In this document: positions 1 through 8,502 of the stretch, piece by piece
Position numbering within the stretch: position 1 is the stretch's first letter
Layout of the letters: the number at the start of each line of letters is the position of its first letter
DNA from: an uncultured Tropicimonas sp.
Lineage (GTDB): Bacteria; Pseudomonadota; Alphaproteobacteria; Rhodobacterales; Rhodobacteraceae
Direction: 5' to 3'
Length of the DNA: 64,000 bases
Assembly: GCA_947495685.1 (NCBI GenBank)
Contig: CANLZY010000009.1
Location: 62,001 to 126,000 of the forward strand
Position numbers and translations under genes: made by a program
The notes under the pieces: generated by a model
What the model was told of the DNA's origin: nothing
Seen by the model: only the letters and a program-made list of their open reading frames with translations
Database searches by the model: none

Positions 1-136
1 TAGGTTGAAATTACGGTATCTTTATACCCCATTTTCGTGGGGTCATCCGGGCGAAACTCGCGCCCGATTGTGCCCGCTTTCGCCCTCTGCCGCCCCCCGC
101 TTGGCCGGCCAATCCCCGGTCAAGCGGCGCCGGCGA

Positions 137-1507
137 TCACCGTGGTGTCAAGCGCAGCCAGATCCCGTCGCGTGCACGCACGGTCAGGTGGGCAACCGGC
201 ACCGGTTCACGCCCCTCGACCGGCTCGATTCGGAACCGCCGGACGATCATCGCCAGCAGCAGGGCACCCTCGATCATCGCGAACCCGGCGCCGGTACAGA
301 CCCGCGCGCCCGAGGAAAACGGGATATAGGCATCGCGCTGGCACTGCTTGCCATTCTCGGTCTTCCAACGATCCGGATCAAACCCGTCCGGGTCGTCCCA
401 AAGCCGCGGTGTACGGTGCAGGTGCCAGGGCGACACGACGATCTGGCTGCCCCTTGGCACATCCCTGCCCCGGAAGGTTTCCGGACAGGTCGCCTGCCGC
501 ACCATCATCGGCACCGGCGGGTACAGCCGCAGCACCTCGCGAAAGACATCCCGGGTGAACGAGAGCCGCGATACCATCGAAAACGTTGGCGTCGCAGGGT
601 CGATTCCATTCAACGCCTCGGCCGCGACCCGATCCTGAACCTCCGGATAGATCGCCAACAGGTACAAGGCCCAGGCCAGGGCCGACGCCGATGTCTCGTG
701 CCCGGCCAGAAAAAAGATCGCCACCTGGTCCACCATCTCGGCCGGTTCGAACACATCGCCGGTGACCGGATCACGGGTGGTCATGATCTTGGTGGCCAGG
801 TCGTCTGGTGCCCGCCCTTCGGTGATCTCCTGCTGGCGCGCCTCGGTCAGCCGCGCGATCAGCTTGCGAATACTCTCGGCGCTGGCCCGGGTTCGGCGGG
901 CGTGCAGCCGGGGCATCCAGCGCGGGATCGGCAGGAACGCCGCCAGGTTCACCAAGGGCTGGGTACGTTGATAGGTGCGGAATTCCTCGAACACCCCGGC
1001 TGCGATCTCGTGTTCGATCGGAATCGAGAACAACGTGCGAAAGATCACGTCGGCGGCGGCGTGGCTGGTTTCGGCCTCGATCTCGATCGGTGCACCGTCG
1101 GCCCGGGTCGCCAGCCGGGCCAGCGCCGCCTCGGTGGCCTGCCACATCGCCGGAAAGGTTTCCTTCAGCCGCCCGCCCTCGAAGGCCGGGTCGATGATCC
1201 GGCGCTGGCGTTTCCAGACCTCGCCGTTGGTGACAAAGACGCTGTTGCCCAGCAGCGGCGCCAACCCTTCGCGAACCCGGTCGGATTTGGGAAAGTCGTC
1301 GGGCCGCTCGTTCAGCACTGTCTTCACCAGCGATGGCTCGTTGATCATGAAACTGCGGAAAAAGGGTGTGCGAAACTCGGCCATTCGGGCGCGGTAGAGC
1401 TTTTGCGGTTGGGCCGACAGGATATCCTGTCGAAACAGCCGGACATAACGCCAGAGCGAGACCTTGTCGGGGCGCGACGGGGGCTTGGGAGGTGTGGGGC
1501 GGGTCAT
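137..1507 (-). CDS. Cytochrome P450 monooxygenase
   Basis: A 456-residue cytochrome P450, full length for a soluble bacterial member. The I-helix motif AGHETS is at about residues 268-273, the K-helix ExxR at E324-R327, and the haem loop FSSGARVCTG at 397-406 with Cys404 as the expected thiolate ligand. No membrane anchor is visible. An in-frame start further upstream is possible, but the ATG at 1507 follows the stop of the hydrolase gene with only 1 nt between (TGACATG), which indicates translational coupling. No ferredoxin or reductase gene is adjacent, so electrons must come from elsewhere. The substrate cannot be read from the sequence; the CYP4/CYP102-like I- and K-helix style suits a fatty-acid or terpenoid substrate, but that is inference. 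Confidence 0.93.
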   Translation of the reverse strand: MTRPTPPKPPSRPDKVSLWRYVRLFRQDILSAQPQKLYRARMAEFRTPFFRSFMINEPSLVKTVLNERPDDFPKSDRVREGLAPLLGNSVFVTNGEVWKRQRRIIDPAFEGGRLKETFPAMWQATEAALARLATRADGAPIEIEAETSHAAADVIFRTLFSIPIEHEIAAGVFEEFRTYQRTQPLVNLAAFLPIPRWMPRLHARRTRASAESIRKLIARLTEARQQEITEGRAPDDLATKIMTTRDPVTGDVFEPAEMVDQVAIFFLAGHETSASALAWALYLLAIYPEVQDRVAAEALNGIDPATPTFSMVSRLSFTRDVFREVLRLYPPVPMMVRQATCPETFRGRDVPRGSQIVVSPWHLHRTPRLWDDPDGFDPDRWKTENGKQCQRDAYIPFSSGARVCTGAGFAMIEGALLLAMIVRRFRIEPVEGREPVPVAHLTVRARDGIWLRLTPR

Positions 1508-1508
1508 G

Positions 1509-2738
1509 TCAGGCCGCCATACTGCGGCAGCGCGACACCGCCATGCGTTTGCAACTCGCCGACGATTTGCGGTGCGCGAACCGCTGGCCAAGGGTCTGCG
1601 GCCCGGCGGTGATCCGAAAGTAATCGTACTCCCCCGGTTGATCGAAGGCGCACAGGTATTGAAAATGCAGCCGGAAGAACCGCCACCGCAGCGCCTTCCA
1701 CCGCGCCGGGCTGAGGGTCTGGCTGAAGGCAGCCGACAGCATCAGCGGCCATTTCTGTCCGTCCGGGGCAACGCCGCTGACGCCCACCGGGTCACACAGC
1801 GCAAAGGCGCAGCCATCGCCGGGGGCCGTGACGTCGATCCAGACGAGCTCCCGCCGGGTGGACAGGAAATTCAGGTCCGCCCGCAGCCGATCCGCCGTCG
1901 GCAGAAAGGACACCATCGGGATCACATGGCCCAGCGTCAGGACGGACAACACCGGGCCGCCCTCGGGCACCCTGCCCGTCCGGATCAGGTCGGAAAGGAT
2001 CGACACGGCCAGATGCGCGCCCGACGAGTGGCCGACCACCAGGACCTCGTCGACGTCAGACGCCAGGGCCTCGGCCACGACCTCGGCAAAATCCGCGATC
2101 CGCGCCTCCAGTTCGGGCGGGTTGGCGCCGCCCAACTGGGCCGAAAAGGCGTAATTGTGCATCAGGTAGCGGGCCAGCAGCAGGTTGTCGTGCCGGGCGA
2201 ACCAGTTCAGCACCGGCGGCACCACGGCCAATCCGACCACCCCGGCCCACCACGGCGCAAACAGGCCAATCACCGTTCCGACGCCCCAGGCGATCAGCAA
2301 CGCGATCACCAGTTGCAGCATCAGCAGTGCCAACGGATACAGTGCCGCGATCACCGGCCCCTTGCGCAGCATCAGCACCCCCGCCAGCGCGCCGGATCGA
2401 ACGTAAATCCGGAAGGTGTGCCAAGCCTGGACATAGGTCTGCCACAGGCCCCGATCCATCGACTGCTTGACGATGTCCGACCATCCCAGCACCAGGATCT
2501 CGGTTGCGACCTCCGCCCCCTCGATCCGCGCGTCGACATGCCAGCCATAGGGGTCGCTGCGCCCGCTGGAGGTCACGGTCAGATCGTATTCGGAAATCTC
2601 CGCCTGCAACCGCGATTGCTTGCGGTACAGTTCCCGATAGCGGCGGGCATGGAACGGATCGTAGCCGGGGACGTAGATCACCCGTCGCCGGCGCACTGGC
2701 CCGGAGGCCGTCTGGATCTCGGAGTCAGTTTGCTCCAT
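1509..2738 (-). CDS. Membrane-anchored alpha/beta-hydrolase
   Basis: A 409-residue protein with the nucleophile elbow GHSSG at residues 236-240 (Ser238 catalytic), preceded by VLVV as in alpha/beta-hydrolase strand 5. An N-terminal strand-loop IYVPGY at 21-26 looks like the oxyanion region. Two hydrophobic segments (about 128-152 and 154-178) sit between the N-terminal strands and the nucleophile, so the enzyme is probably anchored in the inner membrane with its active site in the cytoplasm. ATG at 2738 was chosen; an upstream extension to 2903 lacks conserved character. It ends 1 nt before the P450 start, so the two genes are likely co-expressed and may act on the same lipid or ester. The substrate is unknown. 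Confidence 0.8.
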   Translation of the reverse strand: MEQTDSEIQTASGPVRRRRVIYVPGYDPFHARRYRELYRKQSRLQAEISEYDLTVTSSGRSDPYGWHVDARIEGAEVATEILVLGWSDIVKQSMDRGLWQTYVQAWHTFRIYVRSGALAGVLMLRKGPVIAALYPLALLMLQLVIALLIAWGVGTVIGLFAPWWAGVVGLAVVPPVLNWFARHDNLLLARYLMHNYAFSAQLGGANPPELEARIADFAEVVAEALASDVDEVLVVGHSSGAHLAVSILSDLIRTGRVPEGGPVLSVLTLGHVIPMVSFLPTADRLRADLNFLSTRRELVWIDVTAPGDGCAFALCDPVGVSGVAPDGQKWPLMLSAAFSQTLSPARWKALRWRFFRLHFQYLCAFDQPGEYDYFRITAGPQTLGQRFAHRKSSASCKRMAVSRCRSMAA

Positions 2739-2901
2739 GGCACGTTCTAGTCCGCAAAGCGGCTGGTTTCCAAGTGGTTGTCCCGAATTTGATAGATCGT
2801 CGCACCTCCATGGCCGTTCCGGCCCAGCGACCAGCGGCTGGCATCTATCGACAGCCTCGCCATCGCGGGCTAGGGCTGACAGTGCGCAACAGGGGAACGG
2901 C

Positions 2902-3510
2902 ATGGCACGGGTACTGCTTTATTACGCTCATCCGGGACACCGGCACTCGCAAGCAAACCGGGTGATGTTCCGGGCCGCGCGCCGGATCGACGGCATTTCG
3001 GCTCTGGACCTCTATGCGCGCTATCCCCGCCACGACATCCAGATCGATGCCGAGCAGACACTGCTGCGGGATCACGACATCATCGTGCTGCAATACCCGA
3101 TCTTCTGGTATTCCTCGCCCTCGCTGGTCAAGGAATGGCTGGATCTGGTGTTGGAACGCGGATTTGCCTACGGCGATGGCGGCAATGCCCTGCAGGGCAA
3201 GACGCTGCTGCTGGCGGTAACCGCCGCCGGCCCGGAAGACGCCTATTCGGACACCGGCTATCAGGGCTTTCCGTTGCGAACCTTCCTGACCCCGATGCAG
3301 CAGACTGCGCGGCTCTGCCAGATGCGGTTCGCCCCACCCTATGTGCTGTTCTCGGCGCTCGAGGCCTCTGCCACGGGCGAGGTCGACCGGCATGTCACAG
3401 GATATGTCAGGCTGCTGGAGGCCCTGCGCGATGACCGGCTGGATTTTCAGACGGCGGCCAATCACGACGTTCTGACCCACGCCACCCTTCCCCTGAAACC
3501 GGAGGCCTGA
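2902..3510 (+). CDS. KefF-like NAD(P)H:quinone oxidoreductase
   Basis: A 202-residue flavodoxin-fold quinone reductase of the NAD(P)H dehydrogenase (quinone)/KefF family. It starts with the strand-loop RVLLYYAHPGHRHSQAN, which binds FMN/FAD phosphate. It has the family motif LQYPIFWYSSPSLVKEWLD at about 74-92 and the substrate-side segment TAAGPEDAYS. In Escherichia coli, KefF is the cytoplasmic ancillary subunit that activates KefC-type K+ efflux and reduces toxic quinones. Here the gene ends 3 nt before a KefB/KefC-type antiporter, which supports the same role. The ATG at 2902 follows AGGGGAACGGC; it is the conserved start of the family. Confidence 0.9.
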   Translation: MARVLLYYAHPGHRHSQANRVMFRAARRIDGISALDLYARYPRHDIQIDAEQTLLRDHDIIVLQYPIFWYSSPSLVKEWLDLVLERGFAYGDGGNALQGKTLLLAVTAAGPEDAYSDTGYQGFPLRTFLTPMQQTARLCQMRFAPPYVLFSALEASATGEVDRHVTGYVRLLEALRDDRLDFQTAANHDVLTHATLPLKPEA

Positions 3511-3513
3511 GCC

Positions 3514-5451
3514 ATGGACACCTTTCTGCTAACGGCCTTCCTGTTCCTTGTCGCCGGTGTTGTCGCCGTCCCGATCGCGTCTCGGCTGGGGCTGGGCTCG
3601 GTGCTGGGATACCTGATCGCGGGTATCGTGCTTGGCCCGATCCTGAGCACCCTGGGGGTCGATGTTGTCGGGTTGCAGCATTTTGCCGAGTTCGGGGTCG
3701 TCATGATGCTGTTCCTCGTCGGGCTGGAGCTTGAGCCACGCATGCTGTGGGACATGCGGCACCGCCTGCTCGGGCTGGGCGGCCTTCAGGTTGGCGTTAC
3801 CACAGGGCTGATCATGGCCGCCGCGATCTTGCTGGGCCTGCCATGGACCATCGCCCTCAGCGTCGGCCTGGTGTTGGCGTTAAGTTCGACCGCCATCGTG
3901 CTGCAAACATTGGGTGAAAAAGGGTTGATGAAAAGCGAGGGCGGTCAAGCCAGCTTTTCGGTGCTGCTGTTTCAGGACATCGCCGTCATTCCGATGCTGG
4001 CGCTGATCCCGCTGCTGGCCCTGCCGGAACTGGCCGAGACCGGACATGCGGTTGCGGCGCACGGCGCGACCGACGCCCATGGTGTGGCTGCGGATCATGG
4101 CCCCAGCCTGAACATGACCGACGGCCTGCCGGGTTGGGCAACGGCGCTGATCACACTGGCGGCCATTGCGACGGTCATCGGCATCGGCTCCTACCTCACC
4201 CGCCCGCTGTTCCGGTTCATCGCCGCCGCCCGCCTGCGGGAACTGTTCATCGGCGCGGCGCTGATGCTGGTGATCGGCATCGCGATCCTGATGTCGATGG
4301 TCGGCCTGTCCCCGGCGCTCGGCACCTTCCTGGCCGGTGTCGTTCTGGCCAACAGCGAGTATCGCCACGAACTGGAAAGCGACATCGACCCGTTCCGCGG
4401 CATCCTGCTGGGGTTGTTCTTCATGACGGTTGGCGCGCTGATCAATTTCGAGCTCCTGTTCGCCAATTTCGCGTCGATCCTCGGCATGACGCTCGGTGTG
4501 ATCGCGATCAAGGCGCTTGTCCTGTTTGGCCTGGCGGTGGTGTTCCGGCTGCGGGGCGCCGACCGGTGGCTTATGACACTCGGGTTGGCTCAGGCGGGTG
4601 AATTCGGCTTTGTGCTGGTGTCCTTCACCGTTACCAACAACGTTCTTCCACAGGCGCTGGCCGACCAGTTGTTGCTGGTGGTGGCGCTGTCGATGCTGCT
4701 GACCCCGGCGCTGTTCATCCTCTACGACCGGGTTCTCGCGCCGCGCTTCGTGCAGGACCAGTCGCGCGAGGCGGACGAGGTCGACATGTCGGCCCGGATC
4801 ATCATCGCCGGGCACGGACGGTTCGGGGGCGTCATCAACCGAATCCTGCGGCGCAATGGCCACGACACGGTGGTGGTGGATCATTCCTCGGAACAACTGG
4901 AGATCCTGCGCAGTTACGGGATCAAGGTGTTCTTCGGCGATGCCTCCCGACCGGACATGCTGCACGCCGCCGGGATCGAAGAGGCAAAGGTGCTCGTCAT
5001 CGCCATCGACGACCGCGACCAGACAACGGCCATCGTGCACGAAGTCGTGCGCCACCATCCGAACGTTCACATCGTCGCTCGGGCGTTCGATCGCCATCAC
5101 GTCTATGAACTCTATTCCGCCGGGTGCCATGACATCATCCGCGAGGTCTTTGACAGCTCCCTGCGGGCCGGGCGGTCGGTCCTCGAAGCGTTGGGCGTGC
5201 ATCCCTTCGAGGCGGAACTGGGTATTCGCGATTTCAACAGCCACGACCGCCGAGTCCTATTCGACCTTGCCCAGGTGCACGACCCGGATGTGCCGGGACA
5301 CCTCAACGAGGCCTATGTCGCGCGTGTCGCGGCGTTGAACGCCGAAGAGGCGGCAGAGATGTCCGGATTGACCCGCCGCTTCGGCTCCCGGACGGACCGC
5401 GGCTGGGTGCCGCCGACGGCGCGCGATGTCGATGCCGCAGCCACGGACTGA
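3514..5451 (+). CDS. kefB: Glutathione-regulated K+/H+ antiporter, KefB/KefC type
   Basis: A 645-residue CPA2-family monovalent cation:proton antiporter. The N-terminal ~400 residues form about 12 membrane segments and begin with the family hallmark region around LGLGSVLGYLIAGIVLGP. A His-rich loop near residues 180-205 separates the two transport halves. From about residue 424 an RCK/TrkA-N domain begins with the Rossmann motif GHGRFG and continues through VFFGDASRPDML. It exports K+ in exchange for H+, usually to acidify the cytoplasm during electrophile stress, and is held shut by glutathione in the E. coli model. It follows a KefF-like reductase by 3 nt, so the two form a bicistronic module. 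The kefB versus kefC assignment is by overall style only. Confidence 0.9.
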   Translation: MDTFLLTAFLFLVAGVVAVPIASRLGLGSVLGYLIAGIVLGPILSTLGVDVVGLQHFAEFGVVMMLFLVGLELEPRMLWDMRHRLLGLGGLQVGVTTGLIMAAAILLGLPWTIALSVGLVLALSSTAIVLQTLGEKGLMKSEGGQASFSVLLFQDIAVIPMLALIPLLALPELAETGHAVAAHGATDAHGVAADHGPSLNMTDGLPGWATALITLAAIATVIGIGSYLTRPLFRFIAAARLRELFIGAALMLVIGIAILMSMVGLSPALGTFLAGVVLANSEYRHELESDIDPFRGILLGLFFMTVGALINFELLFANFASILGMTLGVIAIKALVLFGLAVVFRLRGADRWLMTLGLAQAGEFGFVLVSFTVTNNVLPQALADQLLLVVALSMLLTPALFILYDRVLAPRFVQDQSREADEVDMSARIIIAGHGRFGGVINRILRRNGHDTVVVDHSSEQLEILRSYGIKVFFGDASRPDMLHAAGIEEAKVLVIAIDDRDQTTAIVHEVVRHHPNVHIVARAFDRHHVYELYSAGCHDIIREVFDSSLRAGRSVLEALGVHPFEAELGIRDFNSHDRRVLFDLAQVHDPDVPGHLNEAYVARVAALNAEEAAEMSGLTRRFGSRTDRGWVPPTARDVDAAATD

Positions 5452-5721
5452 CCAAATGCATTGATGCCGTCAGTGGTGAATGCCGCGCCGACTGAACCCT
5501 GCCGCCCACGACCGGGCAGGTCTGACGTCGCTGCGACCAGCGGACATGGTGGCTGGATCGATTTCCACGTCGGGGGGGCGTGTCGTCGAGCAGCCAAGGA
5601 ACGCCCTGCAAGGATCTGGCACCGTGTACCCACCGCCGGGATGCCCGTTCGTGCAGGCCACCGACGACAGGACCGATCCCGCCATCCCGCCCGGAGGCGC
5701 GGCAGGTCCGCGTCCGCCCCG

Positions 5722-7428
5722 TCAGCCAAAGAGGAAATCCACCGAGGTCAGGTCTTCCGTGAACCCCTCCAGGAAGATCAGCGTGGCCCCGCCAAAGCCG
5801 ATCTCGGTGCCGGTCGCCGTGGTGTTGATGTATTGCAGGTCGTGGAAGTCCTTGGCGCCGTTGGTGATCTCGATGATGTCCAGACCAGCGGCAAAGTCCT
5901 TGATGACGTCCCGGCTGGCGTCATTCTGGAAACTGAAGGTATCCGACCCCGCGCCACCGTACAGGATGTCATTGTGAAACCCGCCGCGAAGATGATCCCA
6001 TCCCTTGCCGCCGCGCAAGACGTCCTTGTCGTCACCGCCCATGAGAAAATCAACGCGATCACCACCAAAGAGGCGGTCGTTGCCCGGGCCTCCGTCCAAT
6101 CGATCGGATCCGGCCCCTCCCTTCAACAGGTCGTGGCCCTCGCTACCATTCAATCTATCCTCACCGTCGTCCCCGAACAGGCTGTCGCCACCGGGGCCAC
6201 CGGTCAGCCTGTCATTCCCGGGATCTCCGTGCAGGACATCCGAACCGTCATCGCCCTGCATCAGGTCATCGCCCCGTCCGCCACTGAGAACGTCGTCGCC
6301 ACTCAGGCCCAAGAGCCTGTCGTCTTCGTTGCCCCCGAACAACGCGTCCGCGCCGCCCCCGCCGTTCAGAATGTCTTCTCCAACCCCACCCTTCAGCAGG
6401 TCATCCCCTTGACCGCCAAGAAGCAGGTCGGGCCCGTCCCCGCCAAGCAGCCGGTCATTGTCGAACTCTCCGAACAGCTTGTCGGCCCCGCCGTCTCCAC
6501 GGATCACGTCGTCTCCTTCACCGCCGCGCAGGGTATCGTCCCCGGTGCCGCCCGAGATCGTGTCCCGACCGTGGTAGCCGTCGATCTCGTCTGCACCGCT
6601 GCCGCCACCGATCGTGTCATTGCCGATGTCGCCCAGGAGGGTGTCCCGACCGGCACCACCGGAAATGGTGTCATTGCCAAGGCCACCGTTGATGGTGTCA
6701 TTGCCGCCCGATCCGCTGATAATGTCGTTGTCGGCCCCGCCCCGGATGATGTCACGCTGCTCGCCACCATAGATCCGGTCATCGCCCGCCTCGCCATAAA
6801 GGAGATTGGCCGGATCTCCGCTGTACCCGCCGCCGAAGATCCGGTCATCGCCGGAACCGCCGTAGATCGTGTCGCCCCCCCGCATGCCATAGAGCTTGTC
6901 ATTGCCGCCGAAGCCCTTGACGGAATCGTCCGAGCCGCCGGCATAGATCACATCCTGCCCGTTGGAGCCGGTGATCGTGTCCTTGCCGCTGATGTCCCAG
7001 ACGGGCAAGGTCGCCGCATCCCAGGCCGTCTCCTTCGTACCGTCATAGGAAACCTCGTTCACCCCCATGTCGGAGATCGCGATGCCCGTGAGAGTCGTCA
7101 GATCGTGGAAATTGATCGACGTCACCTTTGTATTCTTCACCGGCCCCGAAACGCCGCAGTTGACGGAGGTGAAGGGACCGCTGCTGAAAAACTGCGACTC
7201 ACCCAGGGTCGTGGCCGCAACCTGGGTCAGAACATCCGCTTCCGTCCAGCCGAGGTCCTTCCGCAGGGCCATCCAGTATTCGTAGAGTTGCTTGCGGGTG
7301 GTGCTGACCCCGTTCGGGTCGATGATCAGCTCGGGGACGGAGTCGAACAACAGCACAAGGTCATTCGACCACACCCCCTGCTTGTCCTTGATGACTCTCA
7401 TATTCAGCGGGCCGCCGAATGTGGACAT
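5722..7428 (-). CDS. RTX calcium-binding repeat protein (568 aa)
   Basis: A secreted-type hemolysin/serralysin-repeat protein. Residues ~1-150 have no family I recognise. From about 150 to 500 there are many GGxGxDxUx nonapeptides (for example GGSGADEID and GGAGSDRLDG), each expected to bind Ca2+ in a parallel beta-roll. The C-terminus (FSFQNDASRDVIKDF onward, ending DLTSVDFLFG) resembles the C-terminal domain of serralysins that carries the type I secretion signal. No N-terminal signal peptide is present, which fits type I export. The ATG at 7428 has a strong GGAGGG 8 nt upstream. No T1SS ABC/MFP genes are in the window. It could be an adhesin, surface protein or enzyme with an unrecognised head domain. 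Confidence 0.85.
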   Translation of the reverse strand: MSTFGGPLNMRVIKDKQGVWSNDLVLLFDSVPELIIDPNGVSTTRKQLYEYWMALRKDLGWTEADVLTQVAATTLGESQFFSSGPFTSVNCGVSGPVKNTKVTSINFHDLTTLTGIAISDMGVNEVSYDGTKETAWDAATLPVWDISGKDTITGSNGQDVIYAGGSDDSVKGFGGNDKLYGMRGGDTIYGGSGDDRIFGGGYSGDPANLLYGEAGDDRIYGGEQRDIIRGGADNDIISGSGGNDTINGGLGNDTISGGAGRDTLLGDIGNDTIGGGSGADEIDGYHGRDTISGGTGDDTLRGGEGDDVIRGDGGADKLFGEFDNDRLLGGDGPDLLLGGQGDDLLKGGVGEDILNGGGGADALFGGNEDDRLLGLSGDDVLSGGRGDDLMQGDDGSDVLHGDPGNDRLTGGPGGDSLFGDDGEDRLNGSEGHDLLKGGAGSDRLDGGPGNDRLFGGDRVDFLMGGDDKDVLRGGKGWDHLRGGFHNDILYGGAGSDTFSFQNDASRDVIKDFAAGLDIIEITNGAKDFHDLQYINTTATGTEIGFGGATLIFLEGFTEDLTSVDFLFG

Positions 7429-7449
7429 GACACACCCTCCATGGCCGCT

Positions 7450-7480
7450 CGTGCCGTCCTCGTGAGGACGCGACGGCACG
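7450..7480 (-). promoter_or_regulatory. Hairpin in the RTX gene leader
   Basis: Inverted repeat CGTGCCGTC (7450-7458) / GACGGCACG (7472-7480), 9 perfect pairs with a 13-nt loop. It lies 22 nt upstream of the RTX ATG and just above its GGAGGG ribosome-binding site. It could terminate transcription from the upstream dehydrogenase gene or act as a 5'-UTR structure controlling translation. No T-tract follows, so a simple intrinsic terminator is less likely. Confidence 0.45.
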
Positions 7481-7501
7481 GGCGCATTCAGCGCGTGTCC
7501 T

Positions 7502-7516
7502 GTGGTATCATACCAC
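7502..7516. promoter_or_regulatory. 15-bp perfect palindrome upstream of the RTX gene
   Basis: GTGGTAT-C-ATACCAC is a perfect 7+1+7 inverted repeat in the 120-bp gap between the dehydrogenase stop and the RTX start. It lies about 75 nt upstream of the RTX ATG. Its size and symmetry suit a dimeric repressor or activator site. A loose second dyad (ACGTTAAGCGT) overlaps its right edge. The regulator is unknown. Confidence 0.4.
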
Positions 7517-7548
7517 GTTAAGCGTCAGAAATCAGCCATCCGTGGCGC

Positions 7549-8421
7549 TCATCCCATCTTGCGAAGGCGCGCGAAGAGCGAGGAGGTATCCCAACGCCCG
7601 CCGCCCATCTTCTGCACGTCCTTGTAGAACTGGTCCACCAACGCCGTCACCGGCAGGCTGGCGCCTGTCTCGTTGGCCGTCTCCAGGCAGATCCCCAGAT
7701 CCTTGCGCATCCAGTTGACCGCGAACCCGTGTTCGAAATGGTCGTCCAGCATCGTTTCGTACCGGTTGGACATCTGCCACGATCCGGCCGCACCCTGGCT
7801 GATCACCTCGACCACCGCACGCCCGTCCAGACCGGCCTTTTCTGCGAAGTGCAGCGCTTCGGACAATCCCTGAACCAGGCCGGCGATCGCGATCTGGTTG
7901 CACATCTTGGTCATCTGGCCGCTGCCGCTTTCGCCAAGACGCCGACAGATACGGGCATAGGCGTCGATGATCGGCTCGGCCCGCAGATAGGCGCCCTCGT
8001 CACCGCCACACATGACAGACAATGCGCCGTTTTCGGCCCCCGCCTGCCCGCCCGAGATCGGCGCATCGACAAAACAGATCTGTCCGATGTCAGCGGCGGC
8101 GTACATCTCGCGCGTGACCAGAGCGGAAACCGTCGTATGGTCGACAAAGACGCTGCCGGGCGCCATCGTCGAAAACGCGCCATCCGGACCCGTGCAGACC
8201 ATCCGCAGATCGTCGTCGTTGCCGACACAGGAAAACACGAAATCGGCGCCGTTTGCGGCCTCCGCCGGGGTCTTTCCCAACGCGCCGCCAAATTCCTCCA
8301 CCCAGTTTTCCGCCTTGGCCGTGGTGCGGTTGTACACGCATACCGCGTGGCCCGCCTTGGCCAGATGTCCGGCCATCGGGTAACCCATTACCCCAAGACC
8401 CAGAAATGCCACCTTCGCCAT
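7549..8421 (-). CDS. NAD(P)-dependent beta-hydroxyacid dehydrogenase
   Basis: A 290-residue member of the 3-hydroxyisobutyrate dehydrogenase / glyoxylate-succinic semialdehyde reductase family, of normal length. The N-terminal Rossmann fold has GLGVMG at 8-13. The substrate-binding SGG is at 123-125 (DAPISGGQAGAENG). The catalytic lysine is K172 in QMTKMCNQ, with N176 close by. It oxidises or reduces a short beta-hydroxyacid or semialdehyde with NAD(P) in the cytoplasm. The exact substrate (3-hydroxyisobutyrate, tartronate semialdehyde or succinic semialdehyde) cannot be separated by eye. No valine-degradation or glyoxylate genes are next to it, so I leave the symbol blank. Confidence 0.9.
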   Translation of the reverse strand: MAKVAFLGLGVMGYPMAGHLAKAGHAVCVYNRTTAKAENWVEEFGGALGKTPAEAANGADFVFSCVGNDDDLRMVCTGPDGAFSTMAPGSVFVDHTTVSALVTREMYAAADIGQICFVDAPISGGQAGAENGALSVMCGGDEGAYLRAEPIIDAYARICRRLGESGSGQMTKMCNQIAIAGLVQGLSEALHFAEKAGLDGRAVVEVISQGAAGSWQMSNRYETMLDDHFEHGFAVNWMRKDLGICLETANETGASLPVTALVDQFYKDVQKMGGGRWDTSSLFARLRKMG

Positions 8422-8502
8422 GTCTTTCCCCTTCGTCAGGCTTGTTCTACGTTGCCACCAGACCTACCCGCCTGCGGGCAAGGGTCAATAGAAAGGGGCA
8501 GG

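Noticed and set aside
28..45. CCCCA/TGGGG hairpin at the left edge
   Set aside because: Five-bp stem with a 6-nt loop and no T-tract; position far from the P450 stop.
3880..5244. A 454-codon minus-strand open frame opposite kefB
   Set aside because: Asp/His/Gln-rich antisense composition; kefB is unambiguous.
5461..7521. A 686-codon open frame on the plus strand opposite the first RTX gene
   Set aside because: It is the mirror of GGxGxD codon repeats; low-complexity Val/Ala-Pro composition, no start signal, no family motif.
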